Shown piece by piece: positions 30,009 to 37,183 of a DNA stretch of 42,226 nt. The translations under genes and the position numbers were made by a program. Under the pieces are notes generated by a model that did not search any database, was not told where the DNA came from, and saw only the letters and a program-made list of their open reading frames with translations. Every line of letters starts with the position of its first letter. Position 1 is the first letter of the stretch. Location of the stretch: the NCBI GenBank assembly GCA_022614695.1, contig JAKEIC010000194.1:1-42226 (forward strand), given 5' to 3'. Origin of the DNA: Planctomycetales bacterium. Its GTDB lineage: Bacteria; Planctomycetota; JAKEIC01.

Positions 30009-30839
30009 ATGTACTACTTCGATCCCCACATCCACATGTATGCCCGGGTCACGGACGACTACGAGAGGATGGCTCTCGCGGGGATCCGGGCGACGATAGA
30101 GCCGGCTTTCTGGCTGGGCCAGCCCCGAAAGCACCCCGGGTCGTTCCTCGACTACTTCGCCCACCTCACGGGCTACGAGGTGAGCCGGGCGGGGAACTTC
30201 GGGATCGAGCTCTTCGCCTCCCTCGCGATGAACCCGCGGGAGGCGAACGACCGGAAGCTCGCCGAGGACGTCATCGCGGGGATGCCCCCCTTCCTCGCCC
30301 ACCCTCGCACGGTCGCCGTAGGCGAGGTCGGCTTCGACTCGATCACGGACGCCGAGGAGGAGGCGTTGCGGCGGCAACTCGAGCTGGCCCGGCAGCACGG
30401 GCTCCCCGTCATCGTGCACACCCCTCACCGGAACAAGCTGGACGGGGTGAAGCGGATCCTCGCCGTGCTCCGCGAGATGAGGTACGACATGGAGCGCGTG
30501 AACGTGGACCACAACACGGAGGAGACCGTCGGGATCGTCCGCGAGGCGGGCGCCTGGGCCGGCCACACGGTCTACCCGGTGACCAAGCTCTCCCCCGAGC
30601 GGGCGGTCAACATCCTCGAGAGGTGGGGGACCGAGCGGATGCTCGTGAATTCCTCGGCCGACTGGGGCGTCTCGGATCCGCTCTCGGTGCCGAAGGTGGC
30701 GATCGAGATGCGACGCCGCGGGTTCTCGGAGGACGAGATCCGCCGGACGGTGTGGGAAAACCCGATCGAGTTCTTCTCCCCGTCCGGGAAGCTGGGACCG
30801 CTACTCCAGGCGGCCGGGGAAGCGGCTCCGAAGGGATAG
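30009..30839 (+). CDS. TatD-family metal-dependent hydrolase (EboB-like)
   Basis: A 276-residue amidohydrolase-fold protein. Metal ligands are in FDPHIHMYARVTDDYERMAL (His7, His9), GEVGFD, VIVHTPHRNK, VNVDHNTEETVG and NSSADWGVSDPLSVP. The pattern DPHIHMYxRxTDDYExMAxAG and the SSADWGVSDPL ending match the TatD-like hydrolase of ebo clusters (EboB) as I recall it, rather than housekeeping TatD nuclease. The substrate is not known. Start ATG 30009 follows GGAGGGCCGGAG; upstream in-frame codons do not add conserved sequence. The TAG stop doubles as the first half of the -10 of the next gene. An EboF-like phosphodiesterase lies 20 kb away. Confidence 0.83.
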   Translation: MYYFDPHIHMYARVTDDYERMALAGIRATIEPAFWLGQPRKHPGSFLDYFAHLTGYEVSRAGNFGIELFASLAMNPREANDRKLAEDVIAGMPPFLAHPRTVAVGEVGFDSITDAEEEALRRQLELARQHGLPVIVHTPHRNKLDGVKRILAVLREMRYDMERVNVDHNTEETVGIVREAGAWAGHTVYPVTKLSPERAVNILERWGTERMLVNSSADWGVSDPLSVPKVAIEMRRRGFSEDEIRRTVWENPIEFFSPSGKLGPLLQAAGEAAPKG

Positions 30840-30842
30840 AAT
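30837..30842 (+). promoter_or_regulatory. -10-like element overlapping the TatD-like gene's stop codon
   Basis: TAGAAT begins with the TAG stop (30837-30839) of the upstream gene; seven bases then lead to GTG 30850. The same arrangement occurs at 8440-8445. Confidence 0.45.
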
Positions 30843-30849
30843 CTCCGCC

Positions 30850-31476
30850 GTGAGCCTGGAGGTCCACGTCCTCCCGCTCGCGACGTTCCTCGAGGGGGAG
30901 TTCCCCGCCCCGGTCGAGAAGCTCTGCCACGGGAAGGGGACGGCCTTCCTCCGCGTGGGGCGCCGGACCTGGGCGCGGGACCCGGCCGACGCGCGCGCGG
31001 CCGCCGAGGCGGCTTGGAGGGCCGCGCGGCCCGCGGTCGCCGCGCTTCCTGAGCCGGCCGGGTCGGGGTTCTCCGAGCTGCTGGACGCGGAGGGCTTCGC
31101 CCGGCTCCGCGCGTTCGCGGCGCGGGCCCCGGGCGTCGGGGGCGCCCCGCACCTCCGGGCCGAGCCCGAGGGCCGAGCGCTCTTCTTCCCGGTGGAGATC
31201 GCCGAGCCGGGGCGCTTCGATCTCCTCGGCCCGGGGCGGACCTTCGCGCTCGGGTCGCTGCCGCGGCTCGAGGCCGAGCTGGACCGCCTGCGGGCCCCCT
31301 TGGGTCCGCTGAAGGACTGGGGGGACGTGGGCGAGGGGGAGACGGCCGCCGAGCCGCGCGACCGGCTCTACGCCGAGAAGACGGCGTGGGCGATCCTCCG
31401 GTGGGCGGCCCGCGAGGCGGCGCGACTCCGGCTCCCGATGATCGTCTCGCCCGCGCGGCCCGGACCGGGTCCGTAG
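30850..31476 (+). CDS. Hypothetical protein, 208 residues
   Basis: I do not recognise a family. The protein is soluble in appearance, without signal peptide or membrane helix. Distinct segments: LEVHVLPLATFLEGEFPAPV at the N-terminus, CHGKGTAFLRVGRRTWARD, an Ala/Arg-rich helical section, ALFFPVEIAEPGRFDLLGP and FALGSLPRLEAELDRL, ending in a helix EKTAWAILRWAAREAARL. It has one Cys (CHGKG). Codon use and length match neighbouring genes, and the start GTG lies seven bases after TAGAAT, so it is very likely real. It probably forms a unit with the TatD-like gene ten bases upstream. Confidence 0.65.
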   Translation: MSLEVHVLPLATFLEGEFPAPVEKLCHGKGTAFLRVGRRTWARDPADARAAAEAAWRAARPAVAALPEPAGSGFSELLDAEGFARLRAFAARAPGVGGAPHLRAEPEGRALFFPVEIAEPGRFDLLGPGRTFALGSLPRLEAELDRLRAPLGPLKDWGDVGEGETAAEPRDRLYAEKTAWAILRWAAREAARLRLPMIVSPARPGPGP

Positions 31477-31496
31477 CGCCCGCGGCGCCGGGCCGC

Positions 31497-31502
31497 GATA
31501 AT
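31497..31502 (+). promoter_or_regulatory. -10-like element of the small lipoprotein gene
   Basis: GATAAT, seven bases, GTG 31510; no Shine-Dalgarno and no clear -35. Confidence 0.45.
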
Positions 31503-31509
31503 CGCCCGT

Positions 31510-31953
31510 GTGCATCGGCTCGTTCCCGCCGCGGTGCTCCTGACGGTCGCCGGCTGCGGAAGCGGCTCCGACCCGCCGCTCGTGACCGAGGCCGAAGTGA
31601 AGCCTCCCCGCGACGGCCCCGCGGCCGTGGCGCAGCTCCTCTCGACGAACCGCGCGGTCGGGAACGCCCTCGGGGCCCAGGATCCCGCGGCGGAGATCCG
31701 GAAGGCGCGCCCCCACGCCGACATCATCGGGATCCTGGCCGGCAAGATCGGCAGCATCGCGGCCGGCCTCCCGGCGCCGACCGTGGAGCGGCTCCGCGCG
31801 CGCGGCGAGGAGATCGCCTCCGAGGCGAGGAAGCTCGCGGCCGCGATGCGAAAGGGGGACGTCGCCAACGCCCGCGTGACGCACGCCGCGATCGGGCGGC
31901 TGCTCGAGAGGATGCAGGCGGACCTGACCCAGGGACCCGCCGGGAGGAGGTAG
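31510..31953 (+). CDS. Small helical lipoprotein
   Basis: A 147-residue protein with a short signal peptide ending in lipobox VAGC (Cys16), then a Gly/Ser linker and an all-helical domain: AAVAQLLSTNRAVGNALG, DIIGILAGKIGSIAAGLP, VERLRARGEEIASEARKLAA and THAAIGRLLERMQADLTQG. There is no heme-binding CxxCH despite the cytochrome-like helical layout. It is probably periplasmic or outer-membrane attached; function unknown. The YHS gene follows after two bases with GGAGG before it, so the two are almost certainly in one operon. GTG 31510 gives the normal lipoprotein N-terminus. Confidence 0.7.
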   Translation: MHRLVPAAVLLTVAGCGSGSDPPLVTEAEVKPPRDGPAAVAQLLSTNRAVGNALGAQDPAAEIRKARPHADIIGILAGKIGSIAAGLPAPTVERLRARGEEIASEARKLAAAMRKGDVANARVTHAAIGRLLERMQADLTQGPAGRR

Positions 31954-31955
31954 GG

Positions 31956-32426
31956 ATGGGCCGCGGGATCGGCGTGGCGCTCGGCATCCTGGTCGCGCTC
32001 GGGGTCCTCGCTTCCGTGTGGCTCTCGGGCGGGGGCCCGGGGGCGTCCCCGTCGCCCGGGGCCGGGCCCGGGGCGGCGGCCCCCGCTGGAGCCGGTCAGG
32101 CGCCTCCTCTCGCGACCGCCGCGCCCCCGGCGCCCCGGCCCCCGCGGGCCCCGGTCACGTCCATCGAGCGCGCGACCTATCCCTCCCCCGACACGCCGCC
32201 TCCCGAGGGCCCCACCAAGTACGCCGACCCGGTCTGCGGCATGATGGTGGAGGAGGGAAAGGGCCTCACGACGATCCACATGGGAGTCACGTACCACTTC
32301 TGCTCGGAGGCATGCCTGAAGAAGTTCCTGGAGAGTCCCCCGCTTCCCCTCGGGCCGCCCGAGCCAGGGAAGCCGCCGCCCCCGCAGATGCCGCCGCCTC
32401 CCCACGAGGGGCAGCCGCCCCGCTAG
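31956..32426 (+). CDS. Membrane-anchored YHS-domain protein
   Basis: A 156-residue protein with an N-terminal hydrophobic segment (IGVALGILVALGVLASVWLS), long Pro/Ala/Gly linkers on both sides, and one YHS domain: KYADPVCGMMVEEGKGLTTI followed by YHFCSEACLKKFLESP. YHS domains, with the cysteines of DPVCGM and FCSEAC, occur in metal-handling proteins such as copper-transporter partners, so metal sensing or binding outside the cytoplasm is likely. The specific metal is not predictable. It is two bases after the lipoprotein stop with GGAGG upstream. The Pro-rich tail (PPPPQMPPPPHEG) is unusual. Confidence 0.82.
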   Translation: MGRGIGVALGILVALGVLASVWLSGGGPGASPSPGAGPGAAAPAGAGQAPPLATAAPPAPRPPRAPVTSIERATYPSPDTPPPEGPTKYADPVCGMMVEEGKGLTTIHMGVTYHFCSEACLKKFLESPPLPLGPPEPGKPPPPQMPPPPHEGQPPR

Positions 32427-32435
32427 GCCGCATGA

Positions 32436-32519
32436 CGGCGCCGGGGCGCCGACATGTGAAGGATCGGAGGCCGCCGCCGATCGGGCGGCCGGGCATGCGG
32501 AGAACCCCGCCCGGCGGGG
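32436..32519 (+). other. Three consecutive hairpins before the YceI gene
   Basis: Perfect 7-bp stems: CGGCGCC-GG-GGCGCCG (32436-32451), GGCCGCC-N8-GGCGGCC (32469-32490) and CCCCGCC-C-GGCGGGG (32505-32519). The third runs directly into the ribosome-binding region GGAG before ATG 32531. They may terminate the YHS transcript or shape the YceI leader. High G+C makes short stems common, so only the cluster is notable. Confidence 0.4.
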
Positions 32520-32530
32520 AGGAGTGGACG

Positions 32531-33136
32531 ATGCGCCGTCAACGGTTCGCGGTCGCCGGTGTCGCGGCCCTGGGGATGGGGGGGATCGGTGCGTTCGTCG
32601 CGTCGGCCTCGCCGGCCGTGGCGCCGGCCCAGAACTTCAACGTGGATCCCGTCCACAGCTCGGTGCTCTTCAAGGTGAAGCGCCCGCCCTACAGCACCTT
32701 CTACGCGATGTTCCACGACCTCTCGGGCAAGATCCTCCTCGACCCCATGAACGCCGCGGCCTGCTCCGTGGACTTGCAGATCAAGGCCGACAGCCTCGAG
32801 TCGCGGAACCCGGATCGGAACAAGCACTTGAGGAGCCCCGACTTCTTCAGCGTGAAGGAGTTCCCCGTGATCTCGTTCAAGAGCACGAAGATCGCGCCTG
32901 GGAAGGAGGAGGACACCTACGTGGTGACCGGCGACCTCACCCTCCACGGCGTGACGAAGCCGATCACCCTCACCGTGCGCAAGACGGGCGAGGCGGACGA
33001 TCCGATGAAGAACCACCGCGCCGGATTCGAGACGAGCTTCAAGATCCAGCGCAGCGACTTCGGCATGAAGTACGGGATCGGCATGCTTTCGGACGAGGTC
33101 GAGCTGATCCTCGGCGTGGACGCGATCCGGGAGTAG
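32531..33136 (+). CDS. Periplasmic YceI-family protein
   Basis: A 201-residue protein of the YceI family, a lipocalin-like barrel that binds long isoprenoid or similar lipophilic ligands in the periplasm. Signal peptide: RRQRFAVAGVAALGMGGIGA and following Ala-rich part, with cleavage likely near APAQ. The barrel shows FNVDPVHSSVLFKVKR, the PDFFSVKEFPVISFKSTKI motif, YVVTGDLTLHGVTKPITLTV and RSDFGMKYGIGMLSDEVELI, all typical. ATG 32531 is chosen since GGGGAGGAG lies just upstream and the signal peptide begins there; the longer frame is non-conserved. Its neighbours (lipoprotein, YHS) suggest an envelope role, but no shared pathway can be shown. Confidence 0.92.
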   Translation: MRRQRFAVAGVAALGMGGIGAFVASASPAVAPAQNFNVDPVHSSVLFKVKRPPYSTFYAMFHDLSGKILLDPMNAAACSVDLQIKADSLESRNPDRNKHLRSPDFFSVKEFPVISFKSTKIAPGKEEDTYVVTGDLTLHGVTKPITLTVRKTGEADDPMKNHRAGFETSFKIQRSDFGMKYGIGMLSDEVELILGVDAIRE

Positions 33137-33148
33137 ACGCGCGCGGAG

Positions 33149-33189
33149 CGCCCCCGGGCCCCGCGCGGACGGTCGCGGCCCCGGGGGCG
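33149..33189. terminator. Stem-loop after the YceI gene
   Basis: CGCCCCCGGGCC (33149-33160) pairs with GGCCCCGGGGGCG (33177-33189), with one bulged base and a 16-base loop. It lies between the YceI stop and the next start. No T-run follows. Confidence 0.45.
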
Positions 33190-33200
33190 GTGAGAGAGCC

Positions 33201-34073
33201 ATGATCACGCCCTCCATGTTCCTGCTCGGCGTTCTCCTGCCGGCCCTCGTCGCGGGCCTCGCCATCGTCCTCGCGGTCGTGCCCGCGAGACCCGCAAGCG
33301 AGCGAGGCGAGCGTCGCCGGGCCTGGGCGGTCCCGCTCGGGCTCGGAGCGGCAACCCTCGTCGGCCACTGGGGCGTCACGGGGCTCCCCAGCGTCCCCCC
33401 CGCCGAGTCCACCCAATGGCTCTTCGTGATCGCGGCTGCGGCGACCGCTCTCGGCCTGGCGGAGGCGCTCCGGCCCGTGAGCTTCGGGTGGACGTGGGCC
33501 CTCCGGTCCGTCGTGGTGGTGTCGGCCCTCGCTCTCCTCCTCAGACCGATCCTGCGCTCGACGTGGGGACCGATCGAGGGACCCCTCATGGTGGCCGCTC
33601 TCGCGATCGGGGCGTCCGCCTCCTGGGCGATCCTGGACCGTCTCGCCGATCGGGCCCGGGGGCCCGGTTTCCCGCTCGCGCTCTCCGTCCTCGCCGGTGG
33701 AGGCGCGGTGGCCGTCGGGCTCTCGGGGAGCCAGCTCGTCGCGCAACTCGCGGGCGCGCTCGCGGCCGCCCTAGGCGCCGCCGCGTCGGTCGCCTGGCTC
33801 TCCCCCGGGCTCGCCTGGAGCCGGAGCGCGGCGGCCGTGCCGGCGCTCGTCCTGCCGGCCCTCTGGGTGGAGGGTCGGTTCTACTCGGAGCTGCCCTGGT
33901 CGAGCCTGGCGCTCCTCGCCCTCGCGCCCGGCTTCGCCCTCGCGGGCGCCGTCGGGCCGCTCGGCCGTCTCGGTCCGCGCGCCGGGGCCCTCGCACAGGC
34001 GGGGCTAACGAGCCTCCCCGTCGCCGCGGCCGTGGCCCTCGCCCTCCCGGCCTCCTCGCCATTCGGCCTGTAA
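33201..34073 (+). CDS. Polytopic membrane protein of unknown function
   Basis: A 290-residue hydrophobic protein with about eight predicted membrane segments: MFLLGVLLPALVAGLAIVLA, LFVIAAAATALGLAEAL, SVVVVSALALLLRPI, LMVAALAIGASASWAI, FPLALSVLAGGGAVAVGL, QLAGALAAALGAAASVAW, AAVPALVLPALWV and SLALLALAPGFALAGAVG. Charged residues are few and no catalytic or transport motif is visible. I do not recognise the family. ATG 33201 follows a GGTGAGAG stretch that may serve as ribosome-binding site. The TAA stop is the first strand of a terminator hairpin, so it is probably the last gene of its transcript. Confidence 0.7.
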   Translation: MITPSMFLLGVLLPALVAGLAIVLAVVPARPASERGERRRAWAVPLGLGAATLVGHWGVTGLPSVPPAESTQWLFVIAAAATALGLAEALRPVSFGWTWALRSVVVVSALALLLRPILRSTWGPIEGPLMVAALAIGASASWAILDRLADRARGPGFPLALSVLAGGGAVAVGLSGSQLVAQLAGALAAALGAAASVAWLSPGLAWSRSAAAVPALVLPALWVEGRFYSELPWSSLALLALAPGFALAGAVGPLGRLGPRAGALAQAGLTSLPVAAAVALALPASSPFGL

Positions 34074-34091
34074 GGGCCCGTCACGGGCCCT
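34073..34091. terminator. Hairpin terminator after the membrane-protein gene
   Basis: AGGGCCCG-TCA-CGGGCCCT, a perfect 8-bp stem that begins at the last base of the TAA stop and is followed by CAACCTT. Confidence 0.6.
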
Positions 34092-34096
34092 CAACC

Positions 34097-34126
34097 TTGC
34101 GCGGGCGCCTCGCCGACTCGCATAAT
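34097..34126 (+). promoter_or_regulatory. Promoter of the HEAT-repeat gene
   Basis: TTGCGC (34097-34102), 18-base spacer, CATAAT (34121-34126), with a leader of about 18 bases carrying AGGAGG (34140-34145) five bases before ATG 34151. This gene has a conventional leader. Confidence 0.5.
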
Positions 34127-34150
34127 CCTCCGCGAACTCAGGAGGTTCCC

Positions 34151-35179
34151 ATGAGGCTCCGGACCGCCCTCGCGCTCTCTCGTCTCGCGCTCGCGGCTCT
34201 CCCGATGGGGCTGCTGGCCGCGCCGGCGTTCGGTCAGAACCCTCCAGCCCCGCCTGGCCCGCCCGCCCCGCAGACCCCGCCCGGCGGCGAGACCCAGGCC
34301 CCGCCCGAAAAGCCCAAGACCGAGGCGGAGCTGCTTGCGGAGAGGATCCAGGCGATCCGCGCGAGCATCCAGGAGGCGAAGAAGCAGGGCCTCGAGGCCG
34401 AGACGGACGCGCGCGACCGGGCGACCGACGACCTCCTGAAGCTCGGCGAGAAGGCGATCCCGGTGATGGAGAAGTTCACCGAGGACCTGGAGGACCCGGT
34501 CTTCGGCGCGAGCGTCCGCGACGCCATGCTCAAGCTCGGCTGGATCTCCCCCGAGATGCGGGAGCAGATGGCCGAAATCCTCGAGAGGAACCGGACCGAG
34601 AAGTTCGACTCGAGCGGGGACGGCCTGCTCGTGCAGGGGCTCGGGAAGTTCGCCGTGGAGGAGGTCACGAAGGAACTCTCGGCGAAGTTGAAGGAGGACG
34701 TTCGCGTGAACCTCGTGACGCTCCTCGGAGAGCTGGGGAAGGACGGGCGGCTGGAGGTACTGCCCACGCTACTCGGGCTGCTGGCCGACCCGATGTTCAA
34801 GGTGCGCGGCCGGTCCCTCTGGGCGATCGCGCACTCGTGGGAGAACGAGGACCAGAAGCACCGCGACGCCCTCGCGAAGGGCCTCGACGAACGGAGGGCG
34901 GTCCCGATCGTGCTCTCGCTCCTGCGGGACGACGAGCAGATGTACGTCCGCCGGAGCGCCGCGCGCTGCCTCGGGATCCTCAGGCGCCGGGAGTGCGTCG
35001 AGGCGCTCATCGAGGCGCTTGACGACAAGAACCCCTACGTCCGGGAGCACGCCCACCAGGCCCTCGTGGCCATCACGGCCGCGACGCTCAAGCCCGAACC
35101 GGCGGCCTGGAAGGTCTGGTGGGAGCGGGCCAAGGCGGGGTATCCGCCCCAGGTGAAGGCCCCGCCGAAAGGCAAGTAG
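34151..35179 (+). CDS. Exported HEAT-repeat protein
   Basis: A 342-residue protein with a signal peptide (LALAALPMGLLAAPAFG, cleavage before Gln), a Pro-rich linker (NPPAPPGPPAPQTPPGG), a coiled-coil segment (TEAELLAERIQAIRASIQEA) and then HEAT-type helical repeats. Repeat cores include DDLLKLGEKAIPVMEKF, VNLVTLLGELGKDGRLEVLP, FKVRGRSLWAIAHSW, MYVRRSAARCLGILRRREC and PYVREHAHQALVAIT. It should act as an extracytoplasmic scaffold or lyase-like binding protein; no active site is evident. AGGAGG precedes the ATG. The next gene, 80 bases downstream, also encodes an exported protein with its own ribosome-binding site. Confidence 0.85.
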   Translation: MRLRTALALSRLALAALPMGLLAAPAFGQNPPAPPGPPAPQTPPGGETQAPPEKPKTEAELLAERIQAIRASIQEAKKQGLEAETDARDRATDDLLKLGEKAIPVMEKFTEDLEDPVFGASVRDAMLKLGWISPEMREQMAEILERNRTEKFDSSGDGLLVQGLGKFAVEEVTKELSAKLKEDVRVNLVTLLGELGKDGRLEVLPTLLGLLADPMFKVRGRSLWAIAHSWENEDQKHRDALAKGLDERRAVPIVLSLLRDDEQMYVRRSAARCLGILRRRECVEALIEALDDKNPYVREHAHQALVAITAATLKPEPAAWKVWWERAKAGYPPQVKAPPKGK

Positions 35180-35258
35180 CCGGGACCGGGCGAACCGGAA
35201 CTCCGCGGCCGGGGCCGTCGTGTCACACGTGGGGCCTGTTCCGACCCCGGAGGTGCCG

Positions 35259-37160
35259 ATGTCCCGCACGCGTCTCGCCGCCCTCGCCTTCCTCGCCGGC
35301 GCCCCGGTGGCGCTGGCGTTCCCGACCGAGGAGCGCGAGAAGCGCTCCTACGACGTCTCGGTCCTGCTCGAGCCGGTGGACGACCACGCCGGGCCCGAGC
35401 TGAACGAGGCGACGGTCGTGACCGACGGGGGCACCCCCGGCGGGGGCTCCCAGGACCCGCCGGCGCTCTTCTCGGCGTGGGACCTCGCGGACTTCGTGAA
35501 GGGCTCGGTCGCCCCCGACTCCTGGGCCGCGCCCGGCTGCGTCTGCGAGATCCGCGGGCCCGTCCTCGAGGTCGTGCAGACCCCCGCGGTCCAGGGAGAG
35601 GTCTCGAGCCTCCTCGGGTCGCTCCGCCGCGCGGCGGCGCGCGAGGTGGACATCCGTGTCCGCGTGATCCGGGCGACCCCGGCGGAGGGCCGCAACCTCG
35701 TCGCCCGCACGCGGGACGGCTCGGGGGTGTTCGCCCGTGGAGAGGCCGACAAGGCTCTCGCCGCCCTCGGGATCGGCGCTCCCCTCGCCGAGACGTCCCT
35801 CACGGCCCGGGACGGCCAGAGGGTCCACGCGGCCTCCCTCAGGCGCAAGCCCTTCGTGGCCGACTACGACGTGGAGGTGGCGCAGGGCGCGATCGCGAGC
35901 GACCCCATCGTCTCGACGCTCACCCTCGGGCTGGTCGCCGACGTCCGGCCGTTCGCGGGCTCGTTCCGCGACGCGGTCACCCTGGAGTTCCGGCTCTCGT
36001 GGGCGGAGCTGCCGAAGGAGCCCGGCCGCGTGGAGGCAACCGTCGTGGGGACCGTCGGAGTCCCCCACGAGGCGCCGACGACTCTTGTGACCAGGGCTCC
36101 GGCCTCGGCCGTGATCGAGCTGCCCGAGCCGCAGGTCTCCGTCGCGCGGGGGACCGCAGCGATCGCCGGCGGCGAGACGTGGGTCTCGGGGGCCTCGGGC
36201 CTGGACGGGGCGGGGATCTACTTCCTCGTCGAGGCCGACGCCCGGGACCTCCCGGGCGGGCCGGCGGCGCCTTCGGGGGGGCCGGCGGCGCCGGGGGGAG
36301 GGCCGCCGGCGCCGGGCGTCACGCGGGGCTACCCGCTCGGGGAAGTGCTCTACCGCGGGCCCGGATTCCCGGGCCCTTCCCTCCTCGCGCCACGCACGGG
36401 CCTCGTCCCGAACGCCGGCGAGGCCGAGGCGGGCGCGGGCGAGCCCGACCTCGTCACGGCGGACCAGGTGGTGGACTGGCTCAAGTCGCGCATGGGCGGC
36501 GAGGCGTGGGACCAGCCCGGGGCCGAGATCTCGTCCCGCGGCACCGTGCTCATCGTCAGGCAGGGCCCCGAGGAGCACCTGCGCGTCGAGGGGCTGCTGC
36601 GGGAGCTCGCGGCCCGGCGGACGCCGGTCTTCCGGACCGAGGCGTGCCTCCTCTCCGCGGGGCCCGAGAGCGCGGGGCTCGCGGTCGGCGGGAGCGTCCC
36701 GGCCGAGGCCGCCGAGAAGGCGATCGCCGCGGCGGCGGGAGCGGGGCGGTTTCTCGCCCACGCCACATTCACGGCGCAGGCGCGCCAGCGCGGCCACGTC
36801 GCGCTCGTGCGCCGCGTCCCGGCCCTCTGCGACCACGAGGTCGAGGTGGCCCAGGCGGCGGCGGTCTCGGACCCGATCGTGCGGAGCTTCCTCGAGGGGA
36901 TCGTCTGGGACGCGCGCACGGTCGGCTCGTGGGACGACCTCTCCGCGGCCGTCGCCCTCTCCCTCGAGAGCGCCGCCATCGTCAGGCCGATCCGCGCGGT
37001 CCCGACCCCGAACGGGCCGGTCTCCGTCCCCGAGGTGGCCTCGGCCTCGGTCCGGGCGCACCCGCACCTCGCCCAGGGCGAGTGGGTGGTCCTCCGCGTC
37101 GGCAACGACGTCGCGGGCCGGCCGATGGTGCTGCTCGCGACGGTGCGAAGGGCGGGGTAG
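35259..37160 (+). CDS. Exported protein with two tandem STN-like/unknown modules
   Basis: A 633-residue protein with a signal peptide (LAALAFLAGAPVALA) and an internal duplication. Each half begins with a VLLEP/VLYRG-type strand (about 31 and 358), then a secretin N0/STN-like unit (DLADFVKGSVAPDSW, 75-125; QVVDWLKSRMGGEAW, 403-452). A second unit follows whose cores align: RVHAASLRRKPFVADYDVEV with ASDPIVSTLTLGLVADVRPF (188-235), and RGHVALVRRVPALCDHEVEV with VSDPIVRSFLEGIVWDARTV (511-556). The halves are joined by a GGPAAP repeat linker (332-352). Secretin-like STN units bind partners in envelope complexes. No beta-barrel or secretin pore domain is present. GGAGG precedes ATG 35259. Specific function unknown. 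Confidence 0.78.
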   Translation: MSRTRLAALAFLAGAPVALAFPTEEREKRSYDVSVLLEPVDDHAGPELNEATVVTDGGTPGGGSQDPPALFSAWDLADFVKGSVAPDSWAAPGCVCEIRGPVLEVVQTPAVQGEVSSLLGSLRRAAAREVDIRVRVIRATPAEGRNLVARTRDGSGVFARGEADKALAALGIGAPLAETSLTARDGQRVHAASLRRKPFVADYDVEVAQGAIASDPIVSTLTLGLVADVRPFAGSFRDAVTLEFRLSWAELPKEPGRVEATVVGTVGVPHEAPTTLVTRAPASAVIELPEPQVSVARGTAAIAGGETWVSGASGLDGAGIYFLVEADARDLPGGPAAPSGGPAAPGGGPPAPGVTRGYPLGEVLYRGPGFPGPSLLAPRTGLVPNAGEAEAGAGEPDLVTADQVVDWLKSRMGGEAWDQPGAEISSRGTVLIVRQGPEEHLRVEGLLRELAARRTPVFRTEACLLSAGPESAGLAVGGSVPAEAAEKAIAAAAGAGRFLAHATFTAQARQRGHVALVRRVPALCDHEVEVAQAAAVSDPIVRSFLEGIVWDARTVGSWDDLSAAVALSLESAAIVRPIRAVPTPNGPVSVPEVASASVRAHPHLAQGEWVVLRVGNDVAGRPMVLLATVRRAG

Positions 37161-37163
37161 CGA

Positions 37164-37183
37164 CCCCGGCCATCAACCCGGGG
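37164..37183. terminator. Short hairpin between convergent genes
   Basis: CCCCGG (37164-37169) and CCGGGG (37178-37183) with an eight-base loop, spanning the 12-base gap and the desaturase stop. A short stem; weak evidence. Confidence 0.3.

Noticed and set aside
31510-31953. Cytochrome c' identity for the small helical lipoprotein
   Set aside because: The four-helix appearance is suggestive, but there is no CxxCH heme-binding motif.
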